64,000 nt of DNA from Spirillospora albida (GCF_000718255.1 NZ_JOFJ01000009.1:140006-204005); one strand, 5' to 3'. Positions 1 through 8,568 are shown, counted from the stretch's first letter. Notes: a model not told the origin generated them from the letters alone. Program-made: numbers and translations.

Positions 1-2
1 CC

Positions 3-1436
3 TTCCTCAACGCGGAGACGGGGGCTAACCACGCCCACATCGCCGGACTCGGCATCGTCGACGCCTCCTCCTGCCCCGGCGGGCGGCTCACCCCCGCCCT
101 CGTGGCGGACCTCGTCCGCCGCCGCGCGCACCTCGCCGCCCGGCCGCTGCGGCAGCGGCTGGTGCAGGTCCCGCTCGGGCTCGACCACCCGTACTGGGAG
201 GACGATCCCGGCTTCGCGCCCGAACGGCACATCAGCGAGATCGAGCTGCCCGCGCCGGGCACGGAGCGGCAGCTCGCCGACACCGTCGGGAGGCTGCACG
301 AGCAGCCGCTCGACCGGTCGCGCCCGCTGTGGGAGATGGTCATCGTCCACGGCCTGGAGGGCGGCCGCACCGCCGTCTACGTGAAGGTCCACCACGCCGC
401 GATCGACGGCGTGATGGCCGCCGAGACCCTGGCCGCGCTGCTCGACCTTTCGCCCGAACCGCGCGAGGTGCCCGACGACGACGGCACCGAGACCCGCGCG
501 CCCGGCGCCGTCCAGATGCTCGGCACCGGGCTGCTGAAGGCGGCGCTGCACCCCGTCCGCACCGCCGTGTCCATGGCCCGCACCGCGCCGCACCTCGACG
601 AGATCCCGGGCATCGCGTCCCTGCCCGGCATCGGGGTCATGTCGGCGTTCATGCACGGCGCGCTGCGCCGCCCGGAGCTGCCGCCGGTGCCCCGCCCGAG
701 CGCCCCGCCGACCTCCTTCAACCTGCCGATCGGCCGGCGCCGCGCGGTCGCCTGCGGCGAGCTTCCGCTGGACGCCGTCAAGGAGATCCGCGGGGCCCTC
801 GGCGGCAGCGTCAACGACGTCGTGATGGCGCTGTGCGCGACCGCGCTGCGGCAGTGGCTCGACAAGCGCGGCGAGCTGGAGGACGGCCCCCTCGTCGCGG
901 GCGTGCCCGTCTCGCTGCGCCGCGACGGCGGGAGCGGCGAGGGCGCCAACCAGGTCTCGGTGATGACCGCCCCGCTCGCCGTGCACGTGGCCGACCCCGC
1001 GCGGCGCTACGCCGCCGTGCGGGCCGACATGGACGCCGTGAAGCGCCGGTTCGTCGCCTCGTCCGGCTCGTGGCTCCACGAGATCAGCGCGATGGTCCCC
1101 GCGCCGCTCGCCGGGGCCGTCGTCCGGTTCGCGCTGCAGGCCGCCCCCTCGTTCTCGCTGCGCCCGATCAACCTGATCGTCTCGAACGTGCCGGGCCCGC
1201 AGTTCCCGCTCTACCTGTGCGGGGCGCGGCTGCTCGCCTACCACCCGATCTCGGTCATCACCGACGTGAGCGGCGGCCTCAACATCACGGTGTTCTCCTA
1301 CGACGGCAAGCTGGACGTCGGTGTCGTCGCCTGCCGCGACCTCGTGCCCGAGCCGTCCGAGGTGATCGACCACCTCGTCGACGCGCTGGACGAGCTGCTC
1401 GCGCTCAGCCGCGAGACGGCCGCCGCGCCGACCTGA
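3..1436 (+). CDS. Wax ester synthase/diacylglycerol acyltransferase (WS/DGAT), 5'-truncated by the window edge
   Basis: Bifunctional acyltransferase of the WS/DGAT family, which joins acyl-CoA to diacylglycerol or a fatty alcohol to make storage lipid at the membrane. The reading frame is open to the left edge and the first visible residues (FLNAETGANHAHIAGLGIVD) match the usual N-terminus of the family, so only a few residues lie outside the window. The catalytic HHxxxDG motif reads HHAAIDG at nt 390-410. The family motif SNVPGP is present near nt 1183-1200. 477 residues are visible, against about 460-480 for the family. An internal GTG at 102 is not the start. The 3' end overlaps the convergent gene by 32 bp. 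Family assignment is firm; whether it makes triacylglycerol or wax ester cannot be told. Confidence 0.93.
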   Translation, partial: FLNAETGANHAHIAGLGIVDASSCPGGRLTPALVADLVRRRAHLAARPLRQRLVQVPLGLDHPYWEDDPGFAPERHISEIELPAPGTERQLADTVGRLHEQPLDRSRPLWEMVIVHGLEGGRTAVYVKVHHAAIDGVMAAETLAALLDLSPEPREVPDDDGTETRAPGAVQMLGTGLLKAALHPVRTAVSMARTAPHLDEIPGIASLPGIGVMSAFMHGALRRPELPPVPRPSAPPTSFNLPIGRRRAVACGELPLDAVKEIRGALGGSVNDVVMALCATALRQWLDKRGELEDGPLVAGVPVSLRRDGGSGEGANQVSVMTAPLAVHVADPARRYAAVRADMDAVKRRFVASSGSWLHEISAMVPAPLAGAVVRFALQAAPSFSLRPINLIVSNVPGPQFPLYLCGARLLAYHPISVITDVSGGLNITVFSYDGKLDVGVVACRDLVPEPSEVIDHLVDALDELLALSRETAAAPT

Positions 1437-2475
1437 TCCCGAGCCCCCGCCGGTGCCGCCACGCCAGCTCCAGCGCGGCGGCACCGGCCGGCTGCATGCG
1501 CTCGGGAACCGTCCCCTCGAAGGGGGCGAGCGCGACGTCGCCCTCCTCGTTGACCGCCACCAGATCGCCGAAGAGCCGCGCGAACGCCTCGTCCCGGACG
1601 ACGACGACCGTGAGCAGGTCGACGGCGAACGACAGGGGGTCGACGCCCAGGCCGAGGAACCAGGCGCGCAGCTCACCGCGCCCTCGTGCCGCGGTGAGCT
1701 CGCGGTGCCACGGCCACTCGTCCTGGACGAACCCCTCGCCGTAGTCCTCGCCCCGGCCGAGAAGCTCCTCGGCGTACTCACGGACCATGCAGCGCCACAG
1801 GTCGAGGTCGTCCCGCTCGCCGGCCGGCGGCTCGGACGCGCCGGCCGGCTGGAACGCGCCGACCGGCATCACGTGCCGGAGCCCGCCGCCGTGCGCGACC
1901 CTCGCCGCGTCCCGGTGGTGGAGCACGTACGTGCCGGACGTCGTGACCGTCAGCGTCGTCACGGCGGTGAGCGCGGGCCGCCGCGCCGGGTCGCACGGGT
2001 CGCCCACCCGCGCGCGCAGGGCGCCGCCGCCGACGGCGAGTTCGTGCGCGGCGGCCTCGCCGACGTTCACCGCGTCGAAGTAGCGCGCCGGGCCGAAGCG
2101 GAGCACGGGCGGGGCGGCGCCGAGCAGCCGGTAGGCGGGGCGGTTCTCGAAGACGCGCGGCGGAGCGAGCGCCGCCATCGCGTCCGCGTACGTGCGGTAC
2201 CCGGGCGGGAGGCCCCCGGCCGGGCCGGTCACGGCGGGCGGGACGGGCGAGGCGTCCCATTCCAGCCGGATCGACTCCAGCGGCAGGGGACGCGGCGGGA
2301 TCCAGCCGTCGCGGCACAGCAGCGCCGTCCCCGCGACGCGGGGGACGTCCGGGTACAGGCCGCTCGCCCGCGCGCCGAGCCCGGCCCGGTCGGCGTCGAG
2401 CGCGGCCCGGCCGTCCCGCCACTCCCGCTCGGTCGGCGCGGGCTCGGCGTTCGGCGTGAGCTCGGCTTTGGGCAT
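1405..2475 (-). CDS. Nudix-like protein of unknown substrate
   Basis: A 356-residue protein that I do not recognise as a named enzyme. Around residues 215-260 it has a stretch resembling a split Nudix box: a glycine-rich segment (HVMPVGAFQPAG), an acidic insertion, then REYAEELLG, close to the REUxEExGU half of the Nudix signature but with the glycine displaced by one residue. This suggests a nucleoside-diphosphate-linked hydrolase fold or a degenerate sensor version of it. The start lies 4 nt after the stop of the upstream phosphatase gene, so the two are probably co-transcribed. The C-terminus overlaps the convergent WS/DGAT gene by 32 bp. The Nudix call is tentative. Confidence 0.6.
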   Translation of the reverse strand: MPKAELTPNAEPAPTEREWRDGRAALDADRAGLGARASGLYPDVPRVAGTALLCRDGWIPPRPLPLESIRLEWDASPVPPAVTGPAGGLPPGYRTYADAMAALAPPRVFENRPAYRLLGAAPPVLRFGPARYFDAVNVGEAAAHELAVGGGALRARVGDPCDPARRPALTAVTTLTVTTSGTYVLHHRDAARVAHGGGLRHVMPVGAFQPAGASEPPAGERDDLDLWRCMVREYAEELLGRGEDYGEGFVQDEWPWHRELTAARGRGELRAWFLGLGVDPLSFAVDLLTVVVVRDEAFARLFGDLVAVNEEGDVALAPFEGTVPERMQPAGAAALELAWRHRRGLGIRSARRPSRG

Positions 2476-2479
2476 CGGC

Positions 2480-3262
2480 TCAGCGTAGGGCGGCCAGCAG
2501 CCGCTCGACCGTCGGACCGTCCACGTCGAGGCCCTTCTCGACGTAGCCCTCGAACGTTCCGTACCGGCGCTCGGCCTCGTCGAACGCGGCCTCCAGATAG
2601 GCGGGACGCTGCTCCAGCAGCGGCCGCAGAAGCTCCGGGTCCTCCATCCGGCCGGACTCCTTCAGGTAGTCCAGCAGGCGGCCGTAGCCCTCCCGGTGGT
2701 AGTGGTTCGACCGGAGGTAGTCGTCCATGACGTCCGCGCGGGACACGCCGGCCAGCATGAGGACGATCGCGGCCATCCAGCCCGTCCGGTCCTTGCCGGC
2801 GGTGCAGTGGAACACCAGCGGCAGCCGGTCCGCGTCGGCCATCAGCCGGAGCGCCGCCGCGAACCGCTCCCGCTCCCGCGGCTCCCGCACGAAGTCGCGG
2901 TTGATGTCGAGGAGCGCGCGCTCGATGCGCCCGCCGCCGAACACCTCCTGCTGGCGCGCCGGGTCGCCGCTCCCGACGACGTCGTAGAACACCTGCAGGC
3001 TGCCGGCGCCGACCGGCAGCGACACCAGGGCCGCGCCGGCGGGCAGCCGGGACGGCCCGTGCATCTCGATCTCGTTCGGGCGCCGGAAGTCGACCACCGT
3101 CCGGACGGCGGCGAGCCGCGCCAGGTCGCCGTCGCTCAGCCTGCCGAGCGCGTCGGCGCGCAGCAGCCTCCCGGGCGCGATCGCACCCGTGACGGCGCCG
3201 AGGTCGCGGACGTTCTCGGCGCCGTCGAGGGCGATATGGCCGTGCTCATCATCGAACCGCAT
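2480..3262 (-). CDS. PtpB-type tyrosine-protein phosphatase
   Basis: A 260-residue phosphatase of the bacterial triple-specificity family typified by mycobacterial PtpB. The P-loop HCxxGKDR reads HCTAGKDRT, with the nucleophilic Cys153 and phosphate-binding Arg159. The N-terminal NVRDLG and the following GRLLRADAL are further family hallmarks, and DFRRPNEIE is the usual D-x-R-x-x-x-E element. There is no signal peptide or membrane segment, so it is cytoplasmic or exported by a non-classical route. Substrates may be phosphotyrosine, phosphoserine or phosphoinositide; the sequence does not decide. It is followed after 4 nt by the Nudix-like gene, suggesting a two-gene operon. No strong ribosome-binding site precedes the ATG. 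Confidence 0.88.
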   Translation of the reverse strand: MRFDDEHGHIALDGAENVRDLGAVTGAIAPGRLLRADALGRLSDGDLARLAAVRTVVDFRRPNEIEMHGPSRLPAGAALVSLPVGAGSLQVFYDVVGSGDPARQQEVFGGGRIERALLDINRDFVREPRERERFAAALRLMADADRLPLVFHCTAGKDRTGWMAAIVLMLAGVSRADVMDDYLRSNHYHREGYGRLLDYLKESGRMEDPELLRPLLEQRPAYLEAAFDEAERRYGTFEGYVEKGLDVDGPTVERLLAALR

Positions 3263-3289
3263 GGGGCAATGATGTCGAATGCGGGTGAA

Positions 3290-4150
3290 TCAGGGGTATC
3301 GGAGTTCGAGCGTGCAGCACTTCGGCCCGCCGCCCGCCTTGCGCAGCTCGGACATGTCCACCGGGACCGGCTCGTAGCCGTGCCCGGCGAGGGTCGCGAT
3401 CAGGTCCGTCGCCTCCGCGTTGATGACGACGTGCCTGCCGTCGCACACCGCGTTCAGCCCGAGGACGGCCGCGTCCCGCTCGCCGGCGACGACCGCGTCC
3501 GGGAACAGCCGCTCCAGCACCGCGCGGCTTCCCGGCGAGAACGCCTCCGGGTAGTAGGCGACGTTGTCGCCGCCGAGCGCGAACAGCGCCGTGTCGAGGT
3601 GGTAGAAGCGCGGGTCGACCAGCCGGAGCGTCACGACCGGGCGGCCGAGGAACTCCTGCGCCTCCTGGTGGGCGGCCACCCGCGTCCGGAACCCGGTCCC
3701 GGCGAGGATGACCTCGTCCATGGTGAGGAAGTCGCCCTCGCCCTCGTTGGTGTGCTCGGCGTCGAGCACCTCGCCGAATCCGTTCGCCCGCAGCCACGCC
3801 GCGTACGCGGGGCCCTCGGCGTGCCGCTCGGGGTGGGTGAACCGCGCCCCGTACACGCGCCCGCCGACGACGAGCGCCCCGTTGGCCGCGAACACCATGT
3901 CGGGCAGGCCCGCGATCGGGTCGATCAGGCTGACCTCGTGCCCCAGCCCCGCGTACGCGGACCGCAGGGCCTCCCATTGCCGGACGGCCTCGTCCCGGTC
4001 GGCGCCGGCCGACGGGTCCATCCAGGGGTTGATCGAGTAGGTCACGGCGAAATGCTCGGGACGGCACATCAGGTAGTGCCGCTTCAGCCCGGTGCGGGCG
4101 GTGGGCGCGGTGCTCGCGGTGCTCGACTCCATCGTCGGCATGACGGACAT
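3290..4150 (-). CDS. ddaH: Dimethylarginine dimethylaminohydrolase / amidinotransferase-family hydrolase
   Basis: A 286-residue guanidine-modifying enzyme expected to cleave N-omega,N-omega-dimethylarginine to citrulline and dimethylamine, or a related arginine derivative. The substrate-binding DMVFAANGA motif, catalytic His184 in RFYHLDTAL and the C-terminal nucleophile region GGPKCCTLEL (Cys278/279) are all present. The ATG at 4150 is preferred because GGAG sits 6 nt before it; a GTG 30 nt upstream in the same frame has no such site. The gene stands alone on this strand, with a phased repeat array 65-132 nt upstream of the start. No ornithine aminotransferase or Lrp-type regulator, often seen beside this gene, is in the window. 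The exact substrate is inferred from family. Confidence 0.85.
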   Translation of the reverse strand: MSVMPTMESSTASTAPTARTGLKRHYLMCRPEHFAVTYSINPWMDPSAGADRDEAVRQWEALRSAYAGLGHEVSLIDPIAGLPDMVFAANGALVVGGRVYGARFTHPERHAEGPAYAAWLRANGFGEVLDAEHTNEGEGDFLTMDEVILAGTGFRTRVAAHQEAQEFLGRPVVTLRLVDPRFYHLDTALFALGGDNVAYYPEAFSPGSRAVLERLFPDAVVAGERDAAVLGLNAVCDGRHVVINAEATDLIATLAGHGYEPVPVDMSELRKAGGGPKCCTLELRYP

Positions 4151-4214
4151 ACGGTTCTCCAGAACGCGGTGAGGGGACACCCGAGATCGTAGGAAGGGCC
4201 GAGCCCGCGATCCA

Positions 4215-4282
4215 TTACGCGATCTTGCGCTGACCAGGTGTTCCGTTGCGCGTTCGGAGCGATCGCCGACGATTCGTTGCGC
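4215..4282. promoter_or_regulatory. Helically phased TTGCGC array upstream of ddaH
   Basis: Four near-identical hexamers in the same orientation: TTACGC at 4215, TTGCGC at 4225, 4246 and 4277. Start-to-start spacings are 10, 21 and 31 bp, that is one, two and three turns of B-DNA, so all copies face the same side of the helix. This is the pattern expected for an oligomeric regulator that wraps DNA, such as an Lrp/AsnC protein. It lies between ddaH and the 3' end of lpdA, so it can only serve ddaH. The regulator type is inferred. Confidence 0.5.
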
Positions 4283-4298
4283 ACCGCCCGAGAGCCGT

Positions 4299-4323
4299 GG
4301 CGCGCCCCGCCCCGGGGCGCGCC
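4299..4323 (-). terminator. Hairpin terminator of lpdA
   Basis: A perfect 10-bp inverted repeat (GGCGCGCCCC / GGGGCGCGCC) with a 5-nt loop, starting 12 nt beyond the lpdA stop codon on the minus strand. No U-tract follows, as is usual in high-GC actinomycetes. Confidence 0.6.
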
Positions 4324-4334
4324 GCGGGCCCGGA

Positions 4335-5738
4335 TCACATGTTGATCATGTGGCCGGCGAGGCCGTGCACGGCCTCCTTGACGGCCTCGCCCAGCGTCGG
4401 GTGCGCGTGGATGTTGCGCGCCACCTCGTGGACGGTCAGGTCCCACTGCTGGGCCAGCGTCAGCTGCGGCAGCAGCTCGGTGACCTCCGGGCCGATCATG
4501 TGCGCGCCGAGCAGCTCGCCGTACTTCGCGTCGCTGATCACCTTGACGAAGCCGTCGCCCTCGCCCATGCCCAGCGCCTTGCCGTTCGCGCTGTAGGGGA
4601 ACTTCGCGACCTTGACGTCGAAGCCCTGCTCCCTCGCCTGCGCCTCCGTCCAGCCGAAGCTGGCGACCTGCGGCTGGCAGTACGTGGCGCGCGGGATCAT
4701 CACGTACTCGATCTCCATCGTCTCCTCGTCCGCGATGGTCTCGGCGGCGACGATCCCCATCGCCTCGGCGGCGTGCGCGAGCATCAGCTTCGCGGTCACG
4801 TCGCCGATCGCGTAGATGTGGGGGACGGAGGTGCGGCAGCGGCCGTCGATGTCGATCGCGCCGCGCTCGGTCAGCGCCACGCCGGTCTTCTCCAGCCCGT
4901 AGCCCTCGACGTTCGGCTGGAACCCGATCGCCTGGAGCACCTTGTCCGCCTCCAGGACCTGCTGCGCGCCGTCCTTGCCGGTGACGGTCACCTTCACCTT
5001 GTCGCCCGAGTCGTCGATGGAGTCGACCCGTGTCGAGGTGAGGACGTCGACGCCGAGCTTGCGGTACCGCTTGGCGAGCTCCTTGGAGATGTCGGCGTCC
5101 TCGTTCGGGACCATCCGGTCGAGGAACTCGACGATCGTGACCTTCACGCCGTAGTTGTGCAGGACGTACGCGAACTCGACGCCGATCGCGCCGGCGCCCG
5201 CGATGACGATGCTCTCCGGCAGGTCCTCGCTGAGGATCTGCTCCTCGTAGGTGACGACCCGCTCCGACAGCGACGTGCCGGGCAGCAGCTTCGTGCGCGC
5301 GCCCGCGGCGATGATGCAGCTGTCGAACGTGACGGTCTCGGTGGAGCCGTCGGCCTTCGCGACCTGGATCGTGTTCGGGTCGGTGAACGTGCCCCGGCCG
5401 TCGAACGAGGTGATCTTGTTCTTCTTCATCAGGAACTGGACGCCCTTGACGAGCTTGTCCGAGACCTGGCGGCTGCGCCGGAACGCCTCTCCGTAGTCGA
5501 AGGACACCGTGCCCTCGACCTTGATGCCGTACGTCTTCTGCTCCCGCGTGAAGATGTGCGCCAGCTCCGCGTTGCGCAGCAGCGCCTTCGACGGGATGCA
5601 GCCGACGTTGAGGCATACGCCGCCCCAGTACTTCTCCTCGACGATCGCCGTTTTCAGCCCGAGCTGTGCCGACCGGATCGCGGCGACATATCCACCCGGG
5701 CCCGCGCCCAGGACCACGACGTCAAAGTGATTGCTCAT
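4335..5738 (-). CDS. lpdA: Dihydrolipoyl dehydrogenase (E3)
   Basis: FAD- and NAD-dependent E3 component of 2-oxoacid dehydrogenase and glycine cleavage complexes; it reoxidises dihydrolipoamide. 467 residues, the normal length. The N-terminal GAGPGGYVAAIR binds FAD. The redox-active disulfide is GGVCLNVGCIPSK (Cys42, Cys47). The second Rossmann motif GAGAIGVEFA binds NAD, and the C-terminal HAHPTLGE holds the catalytic His-Glu pair. The ATG at 5738 begins the canonical MSNHFDVVVLG; the open frame extends upstream but that part is not protein-like. No E1, E2 or gcv genes are adjacent, so it probably serves as the general cellular E3. A hairpin terminator follows. Divergent from the next gene with about 120 bp between. 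Confidence 0.96.
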   Translation of the reverse strand: MSNHFDVVVLGAGPGGYVAAIRSAQLGLKTAIVEEKYWGGVCLNVGCIPSKALLRNAELAHIFTREQKTYGIKVEGTVSFDYGEAFRRSRQVSDKLVKGVQFLMKKNKITSFDGRGTFTDPNTIQVAKADGSTETVTFDSCIIAAGARTKLLPGTSLSERVVTYEEQILSEDLPESIVIAGAGAIGVEFAYVLHNYGVKVTIVEFLDRMVPNEDADISKELAKRYRKLGVDVLTSTRVDSIDDSGDKVKVTVTGKDGAQQVLEADKVLQAIGFQPNVEGYGLEKTGVALTERGAIDIDGRCRTSVPHIYAIGDVTAKLMLAHAAEAMGIVAAETIADEETMEIEYVMIPRATYCQPQVASFGWTEAQAREQGFDVKVAKFPYSANGKALGMGEGDGFVKVISDAKYGELLGAHMIGPEVTELLPQLTLAQQWDLTVHEVARNIHAHPTLGEAVKEAVHGLAGHMINM

Positions 5739-5862
5739 ATCCAGTGACGATATTCGTCGGCGCCCCGTCCTCGCATCCCGAGACGCATTCCGGGCACGGA
5801 AGGACCGGCCGCCGTCACGTAGTGTCAGAGCCCGGCCCACCGAGCGGAGGAGGAGAAGGCGA

Positions 5863-6303
5863 GTGCGGATTCCCAGGCGCGTCAACACCGTCCTGGACTG
5901 GACAGAGGAGCATTTCGGCGCACTCGCGGTGGTCGTGATGCTGACGGTCGTCGCGGTGGTCGCGCTGCTCGCGCCCACCCGGATCGGGCTGCCGGTCGCG
6001 GCCTTCATCCTCGGCCTCGCCGGCGGCGGCTTCCTCATCCACCTGCGGATGAGCCGCCGGATCGCCCGCGTCCGCCGCGAGGCCGACGACCTGCTCCGCG
6101 AGAACGGCGCGCTCCGGCACCGCAACACCGTCCTGCTGAGCGGCGTCATCACGCGCGAGGCGCAGGAGACCCAGGCCCTCGTCTCGATCCCCGACGACGA
6201 GGCGGAGGCCGCGCTGCTCGTCGGCGGCGACCTCCAGCCCACCACCACCCTCCCCGAGCTGCCGGACGAGGTGGTCGCGGGCGACACCGAGCGTGACCGC
6301 TAG
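5863..6303 (+). CDS. Small membrane protein with two TM segments and a coiled coil
   Basis: Unrecognised 146-residue protein. The GTG start is fixed by a very strong GGAGGAGGAGAAGG sequence just upstream. Residues about 20-41 (FGALAVVVMLTVVAVVALL) and 45-62 form two closely spaced membrane helices. They are followed by a charged helix at 64-95 (RRIARVRREADDLLRENGALRHRN) that could form a coiled coil, and then an acidic tail. The design, a hairpin anchor with a cytoplasmic coiled coil, suggests a scaffolding or envelope role, but nothing in the sequence names one. galT begins 9 nt after its stop, so the two may be translated from one message without an obvious functional link. Confidence 0.75.
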   Translation: MRIPRRVNTVLDWTEEHFGALAVVVMLTVVAVVALLAPTRIGLPVAAFILGLAGGGFLIHLRMSRRIARVRREADDLLRENGALRHRNTVLLSGVITREAQETQALVSIPDDEAEAALLVGGDLQPTTTLPELPDEVVAGDTERDR

Positions 6304-6312
6304 GCCGCCCGC

Positions 6313-7308
6313 GTGAACGTCACGCGCGCGCGCCTGTCGGACGGACGCGAGATCGTCTACTACGACGAGGCGCCCGGCCGGGTCCCCGTCCCTGACCCGC
6401 GCGGCCTGCCGCCCGCCGCGGCGCGCTGTGAGATCCGCCACGATCCGCTGACCGGCGACCCCGTCACGATCACCGCGCACCGCAACGCCCGCACGTTCCT
6501 GCCGCCGCCCGACCGGTGCCCGCTGTGCCCCGGCGGCCCCGCGTCCGAGGTCCCCGACCCCGGCTACGACGTCGCGGTGTTCGAGAACCGCTTCCCGTCC
6601 TTCGCGGGACCGGGCTGCTGCGAGGTCGTCTGCTTCACCGACGAGCACGGGGCGTCCGTCGCGCGGCTGCCCGCCCGCCGCGTCCGGACGATCATCGACG
6701 CGTGGGCCGACCGCACCGCCGCGCTCTCCGCGCTCCCCGGCGTGGCGCAGGTCTACCCGTTCGAGAACCGGGGCGTCGAGATCGGCGTGACCCTGCACCA
6801 TCCGCACGGCCAGATCTACGCCTACCCGTACGTCACCCCCCGCACCGGGCGGATGCTCGACATGGCCGCGCGGCACGGCGGCGACCTGTTCGCCGGCGTC
6901 CTGGCCGCCGAGCGGGCGGGCGGCCGTGTCGTCCTGCACGGCGAGCACTGGACCGCCTACGTCCCGGCCGCCGCCCGCTGGCCCGTCGAGGTGCACCTGA
7001 TGCCGCACCGCCACGTTCCGGACATGGCCGCCCTCACCGCCCCCGAACGCGACGAGCTGGCCGTCCTCTACCCCGACCTCCTGAGGCGCTGCGACGCCCT
7101 GGACGACGCCCCGCTGCCGTACGTCGCGGCCTGGCACCAGGCCCCGGTGGGCGAGGGCCGCGACCTGATCCGCCTCCATCTGCAGCTCTTCTCGATCCGC
7201 CGCGCCCCCGGCAAGATCAAGTACCTGGCCGGCTCGGAGTCGGGCATGGCCGCGTGGATCAACGACGTCCCCCCGGAGGACACCGCCGCCCGCCTCGCCG
7301 CCGGCTGA
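6313..7308 (+). CDS. galT: Galactose-1-phosphate uridylyltransferase
   Basis: Leloir-pathway enzyme that exchanges UMP between UDP-glucose and galactose-1-phosphate. 331 residues. The active-site histidine motif reads HPHGQ at residues 163-167, with His165 the uridylylated residue. The zinc-binding CPLC is at 69-72, and the surrounding NRFPSF and PYVTPR segments are characteristic. The GTG start follows the upstream membrane-protein gene by 9 nt. No galE or galK is adjacent, although actinomycete galT genes are often found with them. A 141-bp gap follows without an obvious terminator. Confidence 0.93.
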   Translation: MNVTRARLSDGREIVYYDEAPGRVPVPDPRGLPPAAARCEIRHDPLTGDPVTITAHRNARTFLPPPDRCPLCPGGPASEVPDPGYDVAVFENRFPSFAGPGCCEVVCFTDEHGASVARLPARRVRTIIDAWADRTAALSALPGVAQVYPFENRGVEIGVTLHHPHGQIYAYPYVTPRTGRMLDMAARHGGDLFAGVLAAERAGGRVVLHGEHWTAYVPAAARWPVEVHLMPHRHVPDMAALTAPERDELAVLYPDLLRRCDALDDAPLPYVAAWHQAPVGEGRDLIRLHLQLFSIRRAPGKIKYLAGSESGMAAWINDVPPEDTAARLAAG

Positions 7309-7449
7309 CCGCCCGCGTCCGGACGGATCGCGCCGCCGGGCGCATATGTCCCTCCTCATGGCGGTTCGCGCAGGTGGCGGGCGGGACGCGGCCCACCGGT
7401 TTCGCCGACTTCCGGAACGATCTGAGGTCGCTGCCTTACGCTCCGTCAC

Positions 7450-8373
7450 GTGCCGGAGAGCGTGCGCGCGGCGCTGATCGCGCCCGGACCCTTCGACGGC
7501 GTCACCGCGGCGGCCGCGGGGCGGCCGCTGGTGTTCGCCGTGCGCACCGATCCCGGCGGCACCACCGGCCGGGTGTGGGACGCCGCGTCCGGCGTGGCGA
7601 TCGGCGCGCCGATCGCCGGCGTCCCCGAGCCGCGGGCGTTCGGCCTCCTGCCGGACGGCCCCGCGCTGGCCTGGAGCCACCGCGACCGCATCCGCGTCCT
7701 CGCGGGCGGGGGCGAGACCGTCCTCGAGCCCGAGCGCGCCACCCCGCCTGAGCTGATCGGCCTGGTCGTCCACGGCGGGCGGGGGGCGGTCGCCGCCGTG
7801 TTCGGGCCCGCGCGCGACGCCGAGGTGGTCGTGTGGGACGCCGCGTCCGGTGACCGGCTGGCCGCGTTCGGGGCGTGGCTCGGCGACCGCACGGCCCTGG
7901 ACGGCTGGATCCTGCACGCCCCGCCCGGAACCGGCCCGCTCATCGGCCTGGCCCGCGACACCGACCGCGGCGACGGCGCCCTCCGCATCGGCCTCTGGGA
8001 CGTGGAGCGCGGCGAGGAGATCGGCCGGGTCCCGGGGGCGGGCGACGGCCGGCCCGCGATCGCGGCGGGCCCGGACGGCCCGATCATCGTGCAGCCCGCA
8101 GACGGGGAGGTGTCCGTCCGGGCGCCGGGCGGGCCGCCCGCGGTGCTCGCCGCCCCCGGGCGGCCCGAGCAGGTCGCCGCCGTCTGGTGCGGAGGCCGCC
8201 TCCTTGTCGCCGCCGATGTTCCCGACGATCCCGGCACCCTGCTGACCTGGTGTGCTCCCGGCCCGACCCGGGCGCGCCGCGTCCGGGTGCCCGGAAGGGT
8301 CAACGACTTCGCGCTCGCCGCCGACGGCGCCTTGGTCGTCGCCACCGACGAGGGCCTCCACCGGATCCCGTGA
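7450..8373 (+). CDS. Beta-propeller-like repeat protein, function unknown
   Basis: A 307-residue protein built of loosely repeated blades. The phrases GRVWDAASGVAIGAPI, VVVWDAASGDRLAAF and IGLWDVERGEEIGRV recur at similar spacing and have the strand-turn-WD style of WD40-type propellers. No signal peptide, membrane helix, kinase domain or catalytic motif is visible, so it is probably a cytoplasmic binding scaffold. GTG start. It ends 2 nt before a strong bidirectional terminator. It could be a detached propeller of the kind usually fused to Ser/Thr kinases or STAND proteins in actinomycetes; no such partner is adjacent. Confidence 0.7.
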   Translation: MPESVRAALIAPGPFDGVTAAAAGRPLVFAVRTDPGGTTGRVWDAASGVAIGAPIAGVPEPRAFGLLPDGPALAWSHRDRIRVLAGGGETVLEPERATPPELIGLVVHGGRGAVAAVFGPARDAEVVVWDAASGDRLAAFGAWLGDRTALDGWILHAPPGTGPLIGLARDTDRGDGALRIGLWDVERGEEIGRVPGAGDGRPAIAAGPDGPIIVQPADGEVSVRAPGGPPAVLAAPGRPEQVAAVWCGGRLLVAADVPDDPGTLLTWCAPGPTRARRVRVPGRVNDFALAADGALVVATDEGLHRIP

Positions 8374-8375
8374 AA

Positions 8376-8414
8376 CGCCGAGGGCCCGATCCTCACCGGA
8401 TCGGGCCCTCGGCG
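8376..8414. terminator. Bidirectional hairpin terminator
   Basis: A 17-bp perfect stem (8376-8392 pairing with 8398-8414) around a 5-nt loop TCACC, beginning 2 nt after the stop of the propeller gene and ending 10 nt before the stop of the convergent small gene. It is placed to stop transcription from both sides. Confidence 0.85.
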
Positions 8415-8424
8415 GATTCGCCGT

Positions 8425-8568
8425 TCAGCGCGTGGCGAGCTCGTCCTCGCTCAGGGACCCCTCCGCCTCGGCGGTGCCCGCGGCCTGCTCGGCCTCGGTG
8501 TCCGCCGGCCGCCGCGAGGGCCAGACGTCGAGCTTGGTGCGACGAGGGTTCGCCAGGGCAGTGTCCAT
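8425..8568 (-). CDS. 47-residue hydrophilic peptide, function unknown
   Basis: A short gene read toward the shared terminator. Its ATG at 8568 is preceded by AGGAGGAGATCAGCGGAC, a full Shine-Dalgarno sequence, which is the main reason to believe it is translated. The peptide begins MDTALANPRRTKLDVWPSRR and ends in an acidic segment (GSLSEDELATR). It has no cysteine, no signal peptide and no membrane helix. The length and basic-then-acidic layout are compatible with a RiPP-type precursor or a small regulator, but no modification enzyme is adjacent and no core motif is recognised. An upstream extension of the frame exists but lacks a ribosome-binding site. Confidence 0.55.
   Translation of the reverse strand: MDTALANPRRTKLDVWPSRRPADTEAEQAAGTAEAEGSLSEDELATR

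Noticed and set aside
4084..5616. A 510-codon minus-strand frame within lpdA
   Set aside because: It lies in a shifted frame of lpdA, which has intact FAD, NAD and disulfide motifs.
8425..8568. Lanthipeptide or lasso precursor
   Set aside because: No Cys, no recognisable leader motif and no modification enzyme nearby.
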